Positions 1-7,115 of a DNA stretch of 23,100 nucleotides are shown one piece after another. A program made the position numbers and the translations under genes. The stretch is from NCBI GenBank assembly GCA_011049385.1, contig DSBX01000272.1:1-23100 (forward strand), in the 5' to 3' direction. The DNA comes from Caldifarciminota bacterium (GTDB lineage Bacteria; Hydrothermota; Tepidihabitantia; Tepidihabitantales; Tepidihabitantaceae). Position 1 is the stretch's first letter. The number at the start of each line of letters is the position of its first letter. The notes beneath the pieces were generated by a model, which had not been told where the DNA came from, did not search any database, and saw nothing but the letters and a program-made list of their open reading frames with translations.

Positions 1-370
1 CGCCGGACCGGCTGAACAGGTCGGCCCGAAACCGCGCGTCCGGCCCGGCCGGTGTCACCGGCAGGTCGAGCAGGGGCCGCCGCGGCCCGGAGCCGGGCGA
101 AGCCAGTTGCTCCGGGTAGTCGCGGACGACCCGGGCGAGCGCGGCCCGCAGGCCGGGCGCGAGCGTCTTCCCTCGGGCCAACGAGTCCGCTTCAAAGACC
201 ATCCGGCCGATGGCGGCGCGGGTCCAGGGCCGGCTCGTTGACGGCATCGTCCGAACCAGTCCGGCGACGCGAAGCAGGTCGAGGTCCTCGTAGACCGAAG
301 CATCGGTAGGCACGTGGTGAATGCCGGCATGGAGCATCCCGGCCAGCGCAAGGAACAGGAAGAGACGCAT
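1..370 (-). CDS. Partial secreted protein, Wzi-like (capsule assembly/outer membrane) N-terminus
   Basis: The reading frame opens with ATG at 370 and runs off the left edge without a stop, so only the first 123 residues are visible. The first 16 or so residues (MRLFLFLALAGMLHAG) form a signal peptide. Next come VYEDLDLLRVAGL and, after a short gap, a segment with SRPWTRAAIGRMVFEAD. This order (a helix about a lower domain, then a 'rPwtR' segment) resembles the N-terminus of Wzi-like capsule-assembly or related surface barrel proteins; that is a pattern match from memory, not a search. The start lies 5 bases after the stop of the upstream membrane protein, so it is probably the next gene of the MazG/DUF6754 operon. 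No clear Shine-Dalgarno is visible. It could instead be another outer-membrane protein with the same N-terminal module. Confidence 0.6.
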   Translation of the reverse strand, partial: MRLFLFLALAGMLHAGIHHVPTDASVYEDLDLLRVAGLVRTMPSTSRPWTRAAIGRMVFEADSLARGKTLAPGLRAALARVVRDYPEQLASPGSGPRRPLLDLPVTPAGPDARFRADLFSRSG

Positions 371-375
371 CAGCG

Positions 376-1023
376 CTAGGAGATGACGCCCAGCCAGTCC
401 CTGAGCAGGAACTGCAACCGGCCGATGAGCAGGGAGACCCGGGCCATCACCGTGTAGCCGAAGGACGCGCCGAAACCGACCATGATGTAGATGATGCCGA
501 TGTTGGCGACGACCTTGAGCGCACCCTTCTGCTCCCGCGAGAAGAAGAAGTAGACGACCGTCGTGATGACGCCGAGGAAGGAGACGATACCCCAGACGAT
601 CGTGTCCCAGCTCGCCAGCATCTCGGGTGCGAGCAGACTGCCCTGGATCTGGCGGATGATGTAGGACTGAAGCATCGCCGGCACCGCCACGCCGGCGCCC
701 CAACCAAGCACGAACCCCATCGGGATGCGCACCGCCCAGGACAGCTTCTGAATGAAAATGGCGAAGTAGCAGAGTCCGAGCAGGGCCGGGATTATGACGA
801 TGAACTGGCCGCCCCGGAACAGCGGGTCAATGAGGTCGGGCTTGAAGAAGTTCCAGTAGTAGATGGTTATCATGTACCCGACCGAAACCCCGACGTAAAG
901 ATGCTCGGCGACCTTGTAGAGTGGGTTGTCACCGAACAGGAACGAGAATATCGCCAGCGTCAGCAGGGCCCCGACCCAGACCCAGATACCCGGCACCGTC
1001 GTCAACAGTTCAAGGACGTGCAT
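376..1023 (-). CDS. Uncharacterised polytopic membrane protein (215 aa)
   Basis: I do not recognise a named family. The protein is almost entirely hydrophobic, with about six membrane segments: one near residues 12-31, one near 40-58, a pair between 70 and 115, one near 140-160 and one near 170-190. The C-terminal tail (RLQFLLRDWLGVIS) looks amphipathic. ATG at 1023 is preferred because it overlaps the upstream TGA by one base (TGATG) and has a purine-rich GAGGAAG just upstream; a GTG one codon earlier (1026) is also possible. It is the fourth consecutive membrane protein gene in a minus-strand cassette, so a shared membrane complex is likely. No catalytic motif is evident. Confidence 0.8.
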   Translation of the reverse strand: MHVLELLTTVPGIWVWVGALLTLAIFSFLFGDNPLYKVAEHLYVGVSVGYMITIYYWNFFKPDLIDPLFRGGQFIVIIPALLGLCYFAIFIQKLSWAVRIPMGFVLGWGAGVAVPAMLQSYIIRQIQGSLLAPEMLASWDTIVWGIVSFLGVITTVVYFFFSREQKGALKVVANIGIIYIMVGFGASFGYTVMARVSLLIGRLQFLLRDWLGVIS

Positions 1024-1868
1024 CACTTCCTCTTTCGAGTCAGGATGAAGCTGGCATTGCCGAGCACGATGAGCAGGATAATCGCAAGATGGGCCATTGA
1101 CTGCGAGTCCATCGCCTGGATTGCCGGCGTCGCGGCCTCGGTGTAGCCGGCCTCGGCGATGAGGAACTCGTACTCGGCCGCGCCCTTCATCCCGGCCAGC
1201 AGACCGGTAAGCTGACCCGACTGCAGGAACGGGTACGCGTCGGCCGCGGAGACTGCGGTCACGCCCGCGCCCAGGTCCTGCCCGAACCGGGCCTGGACAT
1301 AGGGAATCCAGACCGTCATCACGCCCGGGTCGCCGGCGCTGAGCGAGATGGCGAGTGGGATGTCGTCGTAGTTGCGCACGCCCTGCATCACCGGCAGTTC
1401 ATCGAGAGGCGTGTCGTACTGGTCGGTCGGGTAGGTTTCCGGGATGCTCCGGCCCATCCCCAGCACGACCGCGGCGAACCCCGGTTTCCAACCCAGGAAC
1501 GCGTAGTCTCGGCCGTACTCCTTGCCGTACTCGGGTGCGACCTGGTTCAGCGCCAGTTCGCCCAGTCCGACCCCGGTCACCCAGAGCGCCATCACCACCA
1601 CCGGCACGTCACGGGCGAAGGCATGACGCAGGAGTGCCTCGAGCATCGGGTATATCTCGGGCATGGACTGCGGGTCGAAATCAATCGAGATGAGCAGTGG
1701 CTTGTCGTTGGGGCGGATGTCTTCGACCGCGTCGAACAGCCGCTGGGCCTCGGGCGAAACCCGGCTCAGTATGCTCAGCGGCAGGAAGAAGGGGACGATG
1801 ACGACCACTGCGATGAAGGCGAAAACGATGCGACGGTCAATCCGGCCGAGCCGTTCCGCGAAGTTCAT
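1023..1868 (-). CDS. Uncharacterised bitopic membrane protein with alpha/beta ectodomain (281 aa)
   Basis: A transmembrane segment spans about residues 14-35 and a second about 259-276, followed by a basic tail RKRK. By the positive-inside rule both ends would be cytoplasmic and the roughly 220-residue middle part outside the cytoplasm. The middle begins with KPLLISIDFDP, a hydrophobic strand followed by acidic residues, then VPVVVMALW and a conserved-looking YGKEYGRDYAFLGWKPG with VVLGMG after it, suggesting a Rossmann-like alpha/beta fold. I recall similar uncharacterised proteins in uncultivated phyla but no function. The ATG at 1868 overlaps the upstream stop by 4 bases (ATGA) and has a strong GGAGG 5 bases before it. 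The same frame stays open upstream of this ATG, but that part is antiparallel shadow of the preceding gene's sequence. Confidence 0.8.
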   Translation of the reverse strand: MNFAERLGRIDRRIVFAFIAVVVIVPFFLPLSILSRVSPEAQRLFDAVEDIRPNDKPLLISIDFDPQSMPEIYPMLEALLRHAFARDVPVVVMALWVTGVGLGELALNQVAPEYGKEYGRDYAFLGWKPGFAAVVLGMGRSIPETYPTDQYDTPLDELPVMQGVRNYDDIPLAISLSAGDPGVMTVWIPYVQARFGQDLGAGVTAVSAADAYPFLQSGQLTGLLAGMKGAAEYEFLIAEAGYTEAATPAIQAMDSQSMAHLAIILLIVLGNASFILTRKRK

Positions 1869-2533
1869 CCCCGGCCTCCGCCGAGCCAGCCCCGCTCGAT
1901 GCCGAGGATTATCTTGAGCGAAGTGGCAATCATCCCGAGTGCGATGCCGAACCAGATGCCGCGCTTCGCCGCCATGTTGGGCACGTTCAGCAGCCACTGT
2001 GCGACGTCCGGAAACTTCGTCCAGATGGCGGCGCCAATCGGCACCATGCCAATCATCACGATGAACGCCGCGACAAGCAGGAGCGTCGCCTCCTTGTTGC
2101 GGGCCCGGAACGCCCGGTACGCGGCCGAAGCCATGTAGAAAGCGAGTATCGAAAACATCGTCGCCCCCAGTGGCGCCATGATGTTCTCGTACAGCAACTG
2201 CATGTGGAGAGGAATCGGGGTCTGCGCACCGGAAGCCAGCAAGCTCGGTGTGTTGGCGTCCTTGCCCACGAACAGGCCGATGAAGGTCGAGACGACCATC
2301 GCCGTCAGCGTCACCGCCGAGTAGACCCAGCCTGCGGTCCGCCGCCGAACCCGGGTGCCGTGATGCGCGATAATGGACCTGACGCCGAGAATCAACGCGA
2401 AGGCCGAGATTATCCGCACCCAGCGCAATGATTCCGAGAACAGCGTCTCGGAGACTCCGTGGGGCACGAAGAACTGGACAATCATCACCACGCCCGCCAC
2501 CAGGCACAACAGCCGCGGTAAAGCCTGTTTCAT
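1865..2533 (-). CDS. Uncharacterised polytopic membrane protein (222 aa)
   Basis: No family recognised. Roughly six hydrophobic segments can be read: residues 8-24, 38-58, 66-90, 112-136, 148-170 and 190-212. The first could act as a signal anchor. The loop around residues 92-110 (after GLFVGKDANTPSLL) is polar. The C-terminus GWLGGGRG is glycine-rich and overlaps the next start codon. ATG at 2533 directly abuts the TAG of the fn3-DUF6754 gene (no gap), with GGTGG upstream as a possible weak Shine-Dalgarno. Tight packing with the genes on both sides argues for translation from one mRNA and for a common complex. Confidence 0.8.
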   Translation of the reverse strand: MKQALPRLLCLVAGVVMIVQFFVPHGVSETLFSESLRWVRIISAFALILGVRSIIAHHGTRVRRRTAGWVYSAVTLTAMVVSTFIGLFVGKDANTPSLLASGAQTPIPLHMQLLYENIMAPLGATMFSILAFYMASAAYRAFRARNKEATLLLVAAFIVMIGMVPIGAAIWTKFPDVAQWLLNVPNMAAKRGIWFGIALGMIATSLKIILGIERGWLGGGRG

Positions 2534-3661
2534 CTAAGCCACCGAGAAGAACTCGTAGATTGCCCGAAAGAACTCAAGACCCTTGACCCCGCTCACCAGG
2601 AGCAGGCCCGAGCCGACCACCAGTATCAGCAGGATAACCAGCTTGCCCCAGTCCTGGCCCTTGAGTGAGCCCAACAGTAGCGGGTCACGCGCCAGATAGG
2701 CCGAAGCCGCGTATAACTCCTCGCCGATGAGCGTGTAATCGCAGGCGGTGACGAAGAACGGCAACTGCGATATCTGGTCGGTGCCGGCAATCTGGATTGC
2801 GCCGGTTGTCGCGCCGGTCTCGGCCAGAATCAGCGACTCGGCCCAGAACATCCCGATGAGGCAGATTGTCGCCGGCTTCTCGCGCACCATGATGCCGTTC
2901 ACTGCGGCCGCAAACGCGAACTGGTCCTCGGAAACGAAGAAGACGCTTTCTTTGCGGAATACGTCCGGCCGGCCCACCTCGGCGTATGCCTCCTTCACCA
3001 TCTCCGATGCGACGGTGTAGACAATCGGGTCGCGATTCGGCACAAGCAGGTCTGACGCGTAAGTCGCGGTCTTCTTCGCTATCTCGCTCAAGATGTTGAG
3101 CGATGCAATGGTCGAAATCTGGCTGATGGCGGCAAGGCCCGGCACGTAAAGAATCGGCCTGCCCATCTCGGTCGCCCGGCCCACCGCCTCCTCTACCGCG
3201 TCGAGACCGGCGATGCGGCGGATGAAGAGCTTCTTGCCCTTGCGCGCGGTGCCGATGAAGTAGAGAATGAGCGCCCCGAACAACAGCAAGGCCACGAGCA
3301 CGTTCACACGACGGGTGTTGAACCACTGGGCCCGGCTCACCGCCGGCTCGGACAGCGCGCTCGTCGCGCGCAGAGTGTCCCCGAGAACCGCGTTCACGCG
3401 GTATCGGAACGCTCGTCCGTCGGGCATGCCTTCGTCAACACACCGGCTGACCCCCGCGGGCAGGACCGCCACGACCTCCTCGTCCCCGTCCTCGGCGACC
3501 CGCACGACCTCGTAGGCGGACAGCGCCGCGTCGTCCGCGGACAGCGTCCACATCACGGTGATACTGCCGCCATCGTCGTTGGGCGTGTCAACGGCACGAA
3601 CCTCGTCCGGTGCGGCCGGCAACGCGACCAACACCAACACGGCCAGCACGACCGCCATCAT
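2534..3661 (-). CDS. fn3-like domain plus DUF6754-type membrane protein (375 aa)
   Basis: The N-terminus (MMAVVLAVLVLVALPAAP) is a signal peptide or anchor. Residues about 25-108 read as a fibronectin type III-like sandwich (SITVMWTLS, LSAYEVVRV, FRYRVNAV). A transmembrane segment lies at 119-137, followed by a basic KGKK stretch, a 200-residue domain and a second transmembrane segment at 340-357. The domain between carries GRPILYVPG, IYTVAS-like VYTVASEMVKEAY, AGTDQISQLPFF and GEELYAASAYL; I associate this pattern with the DUF6754 family, from memory. Topology would place fn3 outside and the large domain in the cytoplasm. The ATG at 3661 is chosen because it overlaps the MazG stop by 4 bases (ATGA) and has GGGTGAG upstream; the frame is open 45 codons further up but that stretch overlaps mazG. 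Function unknown. Confidence 0.8.
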   Translation of the reverse strand: MMAVVLAVLVLVALPAAPDEVRAVDTPNDDGGSITVMWTLSADDAALSAYEVVRVAEDGDEEVVAVLPAGVSRCVDEGMPDGRAFRYRVNAVLGDTLRATSALSEPAVSRAQWFNTRRVNVLVALLLFGALILYFIGTARKGKKLFIRRIAGLDAVEEAVGRATEMGRPILYVPGLAAISQISTIASLNILSEIAKKTATYASDLLVPNRDPIVYTVASEMVKEAYAEVGRPDVFRKESVFFVSEDQFAFAAAVNGIMVREKPATICLIGMFWAESLILAETGATTGAIQIAGTDQISQLPFFVTACDYTLIGEELYAASAYLARDPLLLGSLKGQDWGKLVILLILVVGSGLLLVSGVKGLEFFRAIYEFFSVA

Positions 3662-3969
3662 GACGGACTCACCCCCGTGCCAGGCCTTTCGACACAGTTG
3701 CAGGGCACCCCTCCGCACTTCGGACAGCCAGAAGCGTACCGCAGGGCCGCTTGCTCCAGGTTCACACCCGAAAGCGACGCCAGGCTTGCCAGCCACGCGA
3801 ACACATCCGAGAACTCCTCCTCCAGGTTCCGGCGCTCACCCCGGCGGATAGCCCGCGCCAGCTCGCCGGTCTCCTCGACCAGCCACCGAAACGTGCCGTC
3901 CACCCCGCGCCGCCGGTCCTTCTCGAGGTAGGTGGCCCTGATAGCCTGCTGAAACTCACCAATCGTCAC
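3658..3969 (-). CDS. MazG-like nucleotide pyrophosphohydrolase with Cys-rich tail
   Basis: This 103-residue protein matches the single-domain MazG family, which hydrolyses (d)NTPs to the monophosphate and pyrophosphate. The metal-binding signature is complete: E32-E33-x-x-E36 (EETGE) followed by E52-x-x-D55 (EFSD) on the next helix. The tail contains CPKCGGVPCNC (C82, C85, C90, C92), a likely zinc-binding knuckle seen in some short MazG proteins. GTG at 3969 is preferred: it gives the family-like start TIGEFQ, and a promoter-like element lies exactly 6 bases upstream. A TTG at 3984 would add five residues. The stop overlaps the start of the DUF6754 gene. Substrate is unknown; house-cleaning of aberrant nucleotides is the usual proposal. 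Confidence 0.85.
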   Translation of the reverse strand: MTIGEFQQAIRATYLEKDRRRGVDGTFRWLVEETGELARAIRRGERRNLEEEFSDVFAWLASLASLSGVNLEQAALRYASGCPKCGGVPCNCVERPGTGVSPS

Positions 3970-3975
3970 CGCGTC

Positions 3976-4003
3976 AGTATCCAAAAATGAGAGCCGGAGT
4001 CAA
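3976..4003 (-). promoter_or_regulatory. Candidate promoter of mazG operon, leaderless geometry
   Basis: On the minus strand TTGACT (4003-3998), a 16-base spacer, then GATACT (3981-3976). Only 6 bases (GACGCG) separate the minus-10 box from the GTG start at 3969, so transcription would begin on the start codon. The TGA inside TTGACT is the stop codon of the upstream gene. No Shine-Dalgarno precedes the GTG. Inferred by eye; spacing identical to the promoter at 11114-11141. Confidence 0.55.
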
Positions 4004-5085
4004 GTCCCGACCTGCCTCGCGCGACGCTCCAGCATCGCCGCGAAAGCCTCCAGTCTCGTCGCAAGCCCGGCCGTGCCGGTATGCTCGTCCAGCGACAGGG
4101 ACATGTAACCAAGCCCGCAGTCCCGGCTTGCCGCCTCCAGCGCCGGCTGGACAACCGTTCCCGGCATACAGCCGAAAGGATGCACGTGTACAACACCATC
4201 GTAGCCCCGCTCGGCCGCAATCAGCAGGTGGCCGAGCGAGTTCTCATCCTCCCCACCGACGCAGTATCGCCAGTAGCGCCGAGCCGCGCGCTTCGCCCGC
4301 CGCAGTTCCCCGGCCCCGATGCGGAAGCCGTGGAAGCCAAGCCAACGATGCTCGGTCAGAAACGGCTCGACCGCCACCCCAAGCTCGCCGAGTCGGCGGA
4401 TGACGTCGAAGTTGACGAAAGGCTCGATCGTGCAGTAGCTCTCCCCGACCAGCATCACCCGGGGCATCCGCTTCCTGCCGTTATGCGGCAGTTCCGCGAA
4501 CTCCTGTTCGAACCTGCGGCACAGCCGCGACAACCCGCCCGGCGTGTCGGTTGCCTCAACAGCGGACAGCGACCGACCCAGCAGGCGCCGACAGCTCTCC
4601 GGTCGAGCCGCGACCGGCAGGGCGGCTCGGAAGCAACGCTGGGCGGTTTCGAGCGCCACCGACTTATGCCAGCCCAGCCGCAGCGCCCGGCCCGCGCGCA
4701 CCAGCGCGCGCGTCGGCCTGCCCCCGCTCATCGCGACAACCTCCTGGACGATGCCCCGGATGTTGTCGTGGCGAAGCTCCAGCAGACGAAACCGGTACCC
4801 CATCTCGCGCAGAATCTCCGCCTGCAGGCGGCCGTAGTAACCGAATCGACAGGACCACGAACCGCTCACGTAAACCAGCGTATCGGCGCCCATCTCCAGG
4901 CTCCGCACCATGTTGCCCAGGGTGAGTTTGAACGGGATGCACATCAGCTCCGGCGCCAGTTGCACGCCCAGTGTGCGGCTCTCCCGGTCCGGCGGAGGCG
5001 GAACAACCGGGTCGGCACCGAGCTCACGTAGTATCGGCGCAATCACCAATCGGATCTCTCCCATGTAGGGGAAGGCCACCCTCAT
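4000..5085 (-). CDS. 2-hydroxyacyl-CoA dehydratase/activase-related protein (DUF2229-like), A
   Basis: The N-terminus (MRVAFPYMGEIRLVIAPIL) and the segments ELMCIPFKLTLGN (C49) and GSWSCRFGYYG (C79) match the 'CoA protein activase' or DUF2229-type proteins related to 2-hydroxyglutaryl-CoA dehydratase components, as I know them from anaerobes. A later VHPFGCMPGTVVQP (C306) is another typical cysteine site, and C218 (ESYCTIEPF) is also present; the cysteines probably hold an iron-sulfur cluster. The C-terminus DEHTGTAGLATRLEAF matches the end of the neighbouring protein B, so the two are paralogues. There is no ASKHA ATPase domain. ATG at 5085 overlaps the stop of B by 4 bases and has GAGG upstream. 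Exact reaction unknown. Confidence 0.8.
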   Translation of the reverse strand: MRVAFPYMGEIRLVIAPILRELGADPVVPPPPDRESRTLGVQLAPELMCIPFKLTLGNMVRSLEMGADTLVYVSGSWSCRFGYYGRLQAEILREMGYRFRLLELRHDNIRGIVQEVVAMSGGRPTRALVRAGRALRLGWHKSVALETAQRCFRAALPVAARPESCRRLLGRSLSAVEATDTPGGLSRLCRRFEQEFAELPHNGRKRMPRVMLVGESYCTIEPFVNFDVIRRLGELGVAVEPFLTEHRWLGFHGFRIGAGELRRAKRAARRYWRYCVGGEDENSLGHLLIAAERGYDGVVHVHPFGCMPGTVVQPALEAASRDCGLGYMSLSLDEHTGTAGLATRLEAFAAMLERRARQVGT

Positions 5086-6032
5086 CGCCGCATCCTCAGC
5101 AACTCGACGAAGGACTCGATCCTGGTGGTGAGTCCGGCAGGGCCGGTCTGCTCGTCGAACACCAGCTCCAGCACCGCCAACTCCGGGCGATGTCTCCGCA
5201 CCGCCCGGCGGATTATGTCATAGGTCACCGCCGACGTCCCGCAGGCAAAACTCGTCGCCAGCAGGAGCCCGTCAACTTCAAGCCGGCTTGCCCAGCCAAG
5301 CGCCTGCCGGATGAGCTCCCGCTCAAACAGCCAGTCCGGCTCGAAACCCGGCAGGATAGCGGCCGCACCGGACGCTTCCGGCGTACCACGCGCGACCTGC
5401 GCACCAGCCGCCGCCAGTCGAGGTAGCAGACCAAGGCTCAACTCGTCATCGTCAATCAGGTAGTCGTGCCCCACGACCGCGACAACCGGGGTCCTAGCGC
5501 GGCCCGCAAGACCCGGACCTGCCTGTTCAGTCACTTGGCGATGCGACCACTCGGCCGCTGGACCACTCGGCCGCTTCTCCCTCGGCCACTTCTCCGTCGG
5601 CCACCCTCCCGCCCTGCGCTTCCTCAGGCCCAGGGCCTCGGCCAGTTCCCGGTACGCCCGAGACTCATCGCCTTCGCGCTCGTCGAGCAGGAACTCGACT
5701 ATCGGCGGCAGATCGGGAATCAACGCCCTCAGCATGTCCGGCAAAGCGATGGCCTTGGGACAGCCGAAAAGTGGCCCCTCCTTCGTCCTGCGGCAGACAA
5801 TCCGGGGTAAAAGGAAACGGTCAACCCGCCCCTGCAAGGCAAGTGCGTGACCGACGCAGGCTTTCACAGGCAGGCAGAGCTCGGCCGGAGCCTGACGAAC
5901 ACCACTCTCGACCATCTGCCGCGTCGTCGGCTCCGACACGACAATCTCACATCCCAACCCGGCCAGGAACGCTTCCCAATCCGGCAGAAACCGCACGCCG
6001 TCAAGCGCACGACAGATTCCGACTCGTATCAC
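5082..6032 (-). CDS. 2-hydroxyacyl-CoA dehydratase/activase-related protein (DUF2229-like), B
   Basis: Reads as the usual partner of protein A: IRVGICRAL at the start, VSEPTTRQMVESG, ELCLPVKACVGHAL (C53, C59), a LPRIVCRRTKEGPLFGCPK stretch (C80, C91), LPDLPP-like PDLPPIVEF and SFACGTSAV (C264), ending DEQTGPAGLTTRIESF. These are typical for the short DUF2229-type proteins found beside A-type genes in anaerobes. Between residues about 138 and 182 sits a low-complexity linker encoded by tandem DNA repeats. The GTG at 6032 is preferred because family members start at (K/R)VGI; a TTG at 6071 would add 13 residues of unlike sequence. No Shine-Dalgarno is visible for either. The GTG lies in the loop of a small hairpin. 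Confidence 0.8.
   Translation of the reverse strand: MIRVGICRALDGVRFLPDWEAFLAGLGCEIVVSEPTTRQMVESGVRQAPAELCLPVKACVGHALALQGRVDRFLLPRIVCRRTKEGPLFGCPKAIALPDMLRALIPDLPPIVEFLLDEREGDESRAYRELAEALGLRKRRAGGWPTEKWPREKRPSGPAAEWSHRQVTEQAGPGLAGRARTPVVAVVGHDYLIDDDELSLGLLPRLAAAGAQVARGTPEASGAAAILPGFEPDWLFERELIRQALGWASRLEVDGLLLATSFACGTSAVTYDIIRRAVRRHRPELAVLELVFDEQTGPAGLTTRIESFVELLRMRR
5545..5606 (-). repeat. Four imperfect 15-16 bp tandem repeats inside gene B
   Basis: Minus-strand units, in reading order, are AGTGGCCGACGGAGA-like (15 bases, 5606-5592), AGTGGCCGAGGGAGA (15, 5591-5577), AGCGGCCGAGTGGTCC (16, 5576-5561) and AGCGGCCGAGTGGTCG (16, 5560-5545). All share a GCGGCCGAG or GTGGCCGA core. Because units are 15 or 16 bases, the encoded peptide changes frame register: WPTEK, WPREK, RPSGP, AAEWS. 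They lie in the linker between two domains, where length change is tolerable. Confidence 0.85.
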
Positions 6033-6067
6033 CGAGTCAAGTAGAGGATGGCCGGGGTGAAGCCCCG
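6021..6067 (-). promoter_or_regulatory. Two small stem-loops at the 5' end of gene B
   Basis: A perfect 6-base inverted repeat GACTCG (6038-6033) / CGAGTC (6026-6021) encloses the loop GTGATA, so the proposed GTG start codon (6032) lies in the loop. Just upstream, CGGGG (6067-6063) and CCCCG (6057-6053) pair around CTTCA. Neither is followed by a run of T, so they do not look like a terminator. They could limit or time translation of gene B, or be a chance structure in a GC-rich sequence. Confidence 0.4.
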
Positions 6068-6086
6068 ACAATGGAGAACCGTGGTT

Positions 6087-7115
6087 TCAGGGCGCAGCCC
6101 GCTTCCCGCCGGGCCTGTCGTGACCGGTCCAGAACCCTTGCGCCGCCCGGTCGAGCCGGGCGAGCAACGGTCGCCACCACTCCGGGTGCTCGCGATACCA
6201 CGCCACCGTCCTGTTCAGCCCGTCTTCGAACCGGGTGGCCGGCTTCCATCCCAGCTCCCGGCTTATCTTGGCATTATCCAGCGCATAGCGGAAATCGTGG
6301 CCCGGCCGGTCCGGAACGTATTCGATGCTTTCCTCTCCGCGTCCCATTTCCCCAATGACCATCCTCGCGACCTCGATATTCCGCCGCTCCGAAGCTCCGC
6401 CAACATTGTAGGCCTCACCCGGTCGGCCGCGCTCGAGCACCAAGTCAATCGCCTGACAGCAATCCTCAACGTAGAGCCAGTCCCGAACATTCTCGCCGCG
6501 ACCGTAGATTGGTATCTTCCGACCCTCCACGAGATTCGTGACCATCACCGGGATGAACTTCTCCGGAAACTGGTACGGCCCGTAGTTGTTCGAAGGCCGG
6601 ACAATGGAGACCGGCAGGTGCCAGGTCTCATAGGCCGCCTGTGCCAGCATATCGCCGGCGGCCTTGGACGCGGCATAGGGTGAACGCGGACGAAACGGCG
6701 TGCTCTCCGTGAACACGCCCTCGGCTCCCAACGCGCCGTAGACCTCGTCGGTCGAGACGTGAACGAAACGGGCCACACCGGCATGACGAACACCGTCCAG
6801 CAATACCTGGGTGCCGAGAACGTTGGTCGTGATGAACGGTGCGGCATCGGCTATCGAGCGGTCAACGTGACTCTCGGCCGCGAAATGCACGGCCGCATCA
6901 ACACCGGTCAGGGCCGCATTCACCGCCACGGCATCCTCGACCCGACCTTCGACAAACCGGTACCGGTCGCCACCGGCAATGTCGGCAAGATTGCCCGGGT
7001 TCGCGGCATAGGTCAGCGCATCAAGATTGACAATCGAGTCGTCGGTGCCGGTCAGCCGGCGCCGGATGAAATTGGAACCGATGAACCCGCACCCGCCGGT
7101 CACCAGTAGTCTCAC
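6087..7115 (-). CDS. rfbB: dTDP-glucose 4,6-dehydratase
   Basis: A 342-residue extended short-chain dehydrogenase that converts dTDP-glucose to dTDP-4-keto-6-deoxyglucose. The NAD-binding glycine motif TGGCGFIG is at residues 6-13. VSTDEVYG (120-127) holds the Thr-Asp-Glu catalytic set (T122, D123, E124), and YAASK (147-151) gives the Tyr-x3-Lys pair. RPSNNYGP (173-180) and the C-terminal GWKPATRFEDGL segment are also typical of RmlB. It starts with GTG at 7115, directly after the TAG of the RmlC-like gene, with GGAGG five bases before it. Context: with the cupin gene upstream and rfbA 14 kb to the right, it supplies a dTDP-6-deoxyhexose for the polysaccharide. Confidence 0.92.
   Translation of the reverse strand: MRLLVTGGCGFIGSNFIRRRLTGTDDSIVNLDALTYAANPGNLADIAGGDRYRFVEGRVEDAVAVNAALTGVDAAVHFAAESHVDRSIADAAPFITTNVLGTQVLLDGVRHAGVARFVHVSTDEVYGALGAEGVFTESTPFRPRSPYAASKAAGDMLAQAAYETWHLPVSIVRPSNNYGPYQFPEKFIPVMVTNLVEGRKIPIYGRGENVRDWLYVEDCCQAIDLVLERGRPGEAYNVGGASERRNIEVARMVIGEMGRGEESIEYVPDRPGHDFRYALDNAKISRELGWKPATRFEDGLNRTVAWYREHPEWWRPLLARLDRAAQGFWTGHDRPGGKRAAP

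Noticed and set aside
1869..2507. N-terminal extension of the frame ending at 1023
   Set aside because: Overlaps the real membrane protein gene in another frame; ATG 1868 with GGAGG and ATGA overlap is the natural start.
4081..5031. Plus-strand open frame opposite protein A
   Set aside because: Antisense to a recognisable gene; composition is shadow-like.
6053..6067. CGGGG/CCCCG hairpin as a transcription terminator
   Set aside because: Short stem and no T run on either strand.
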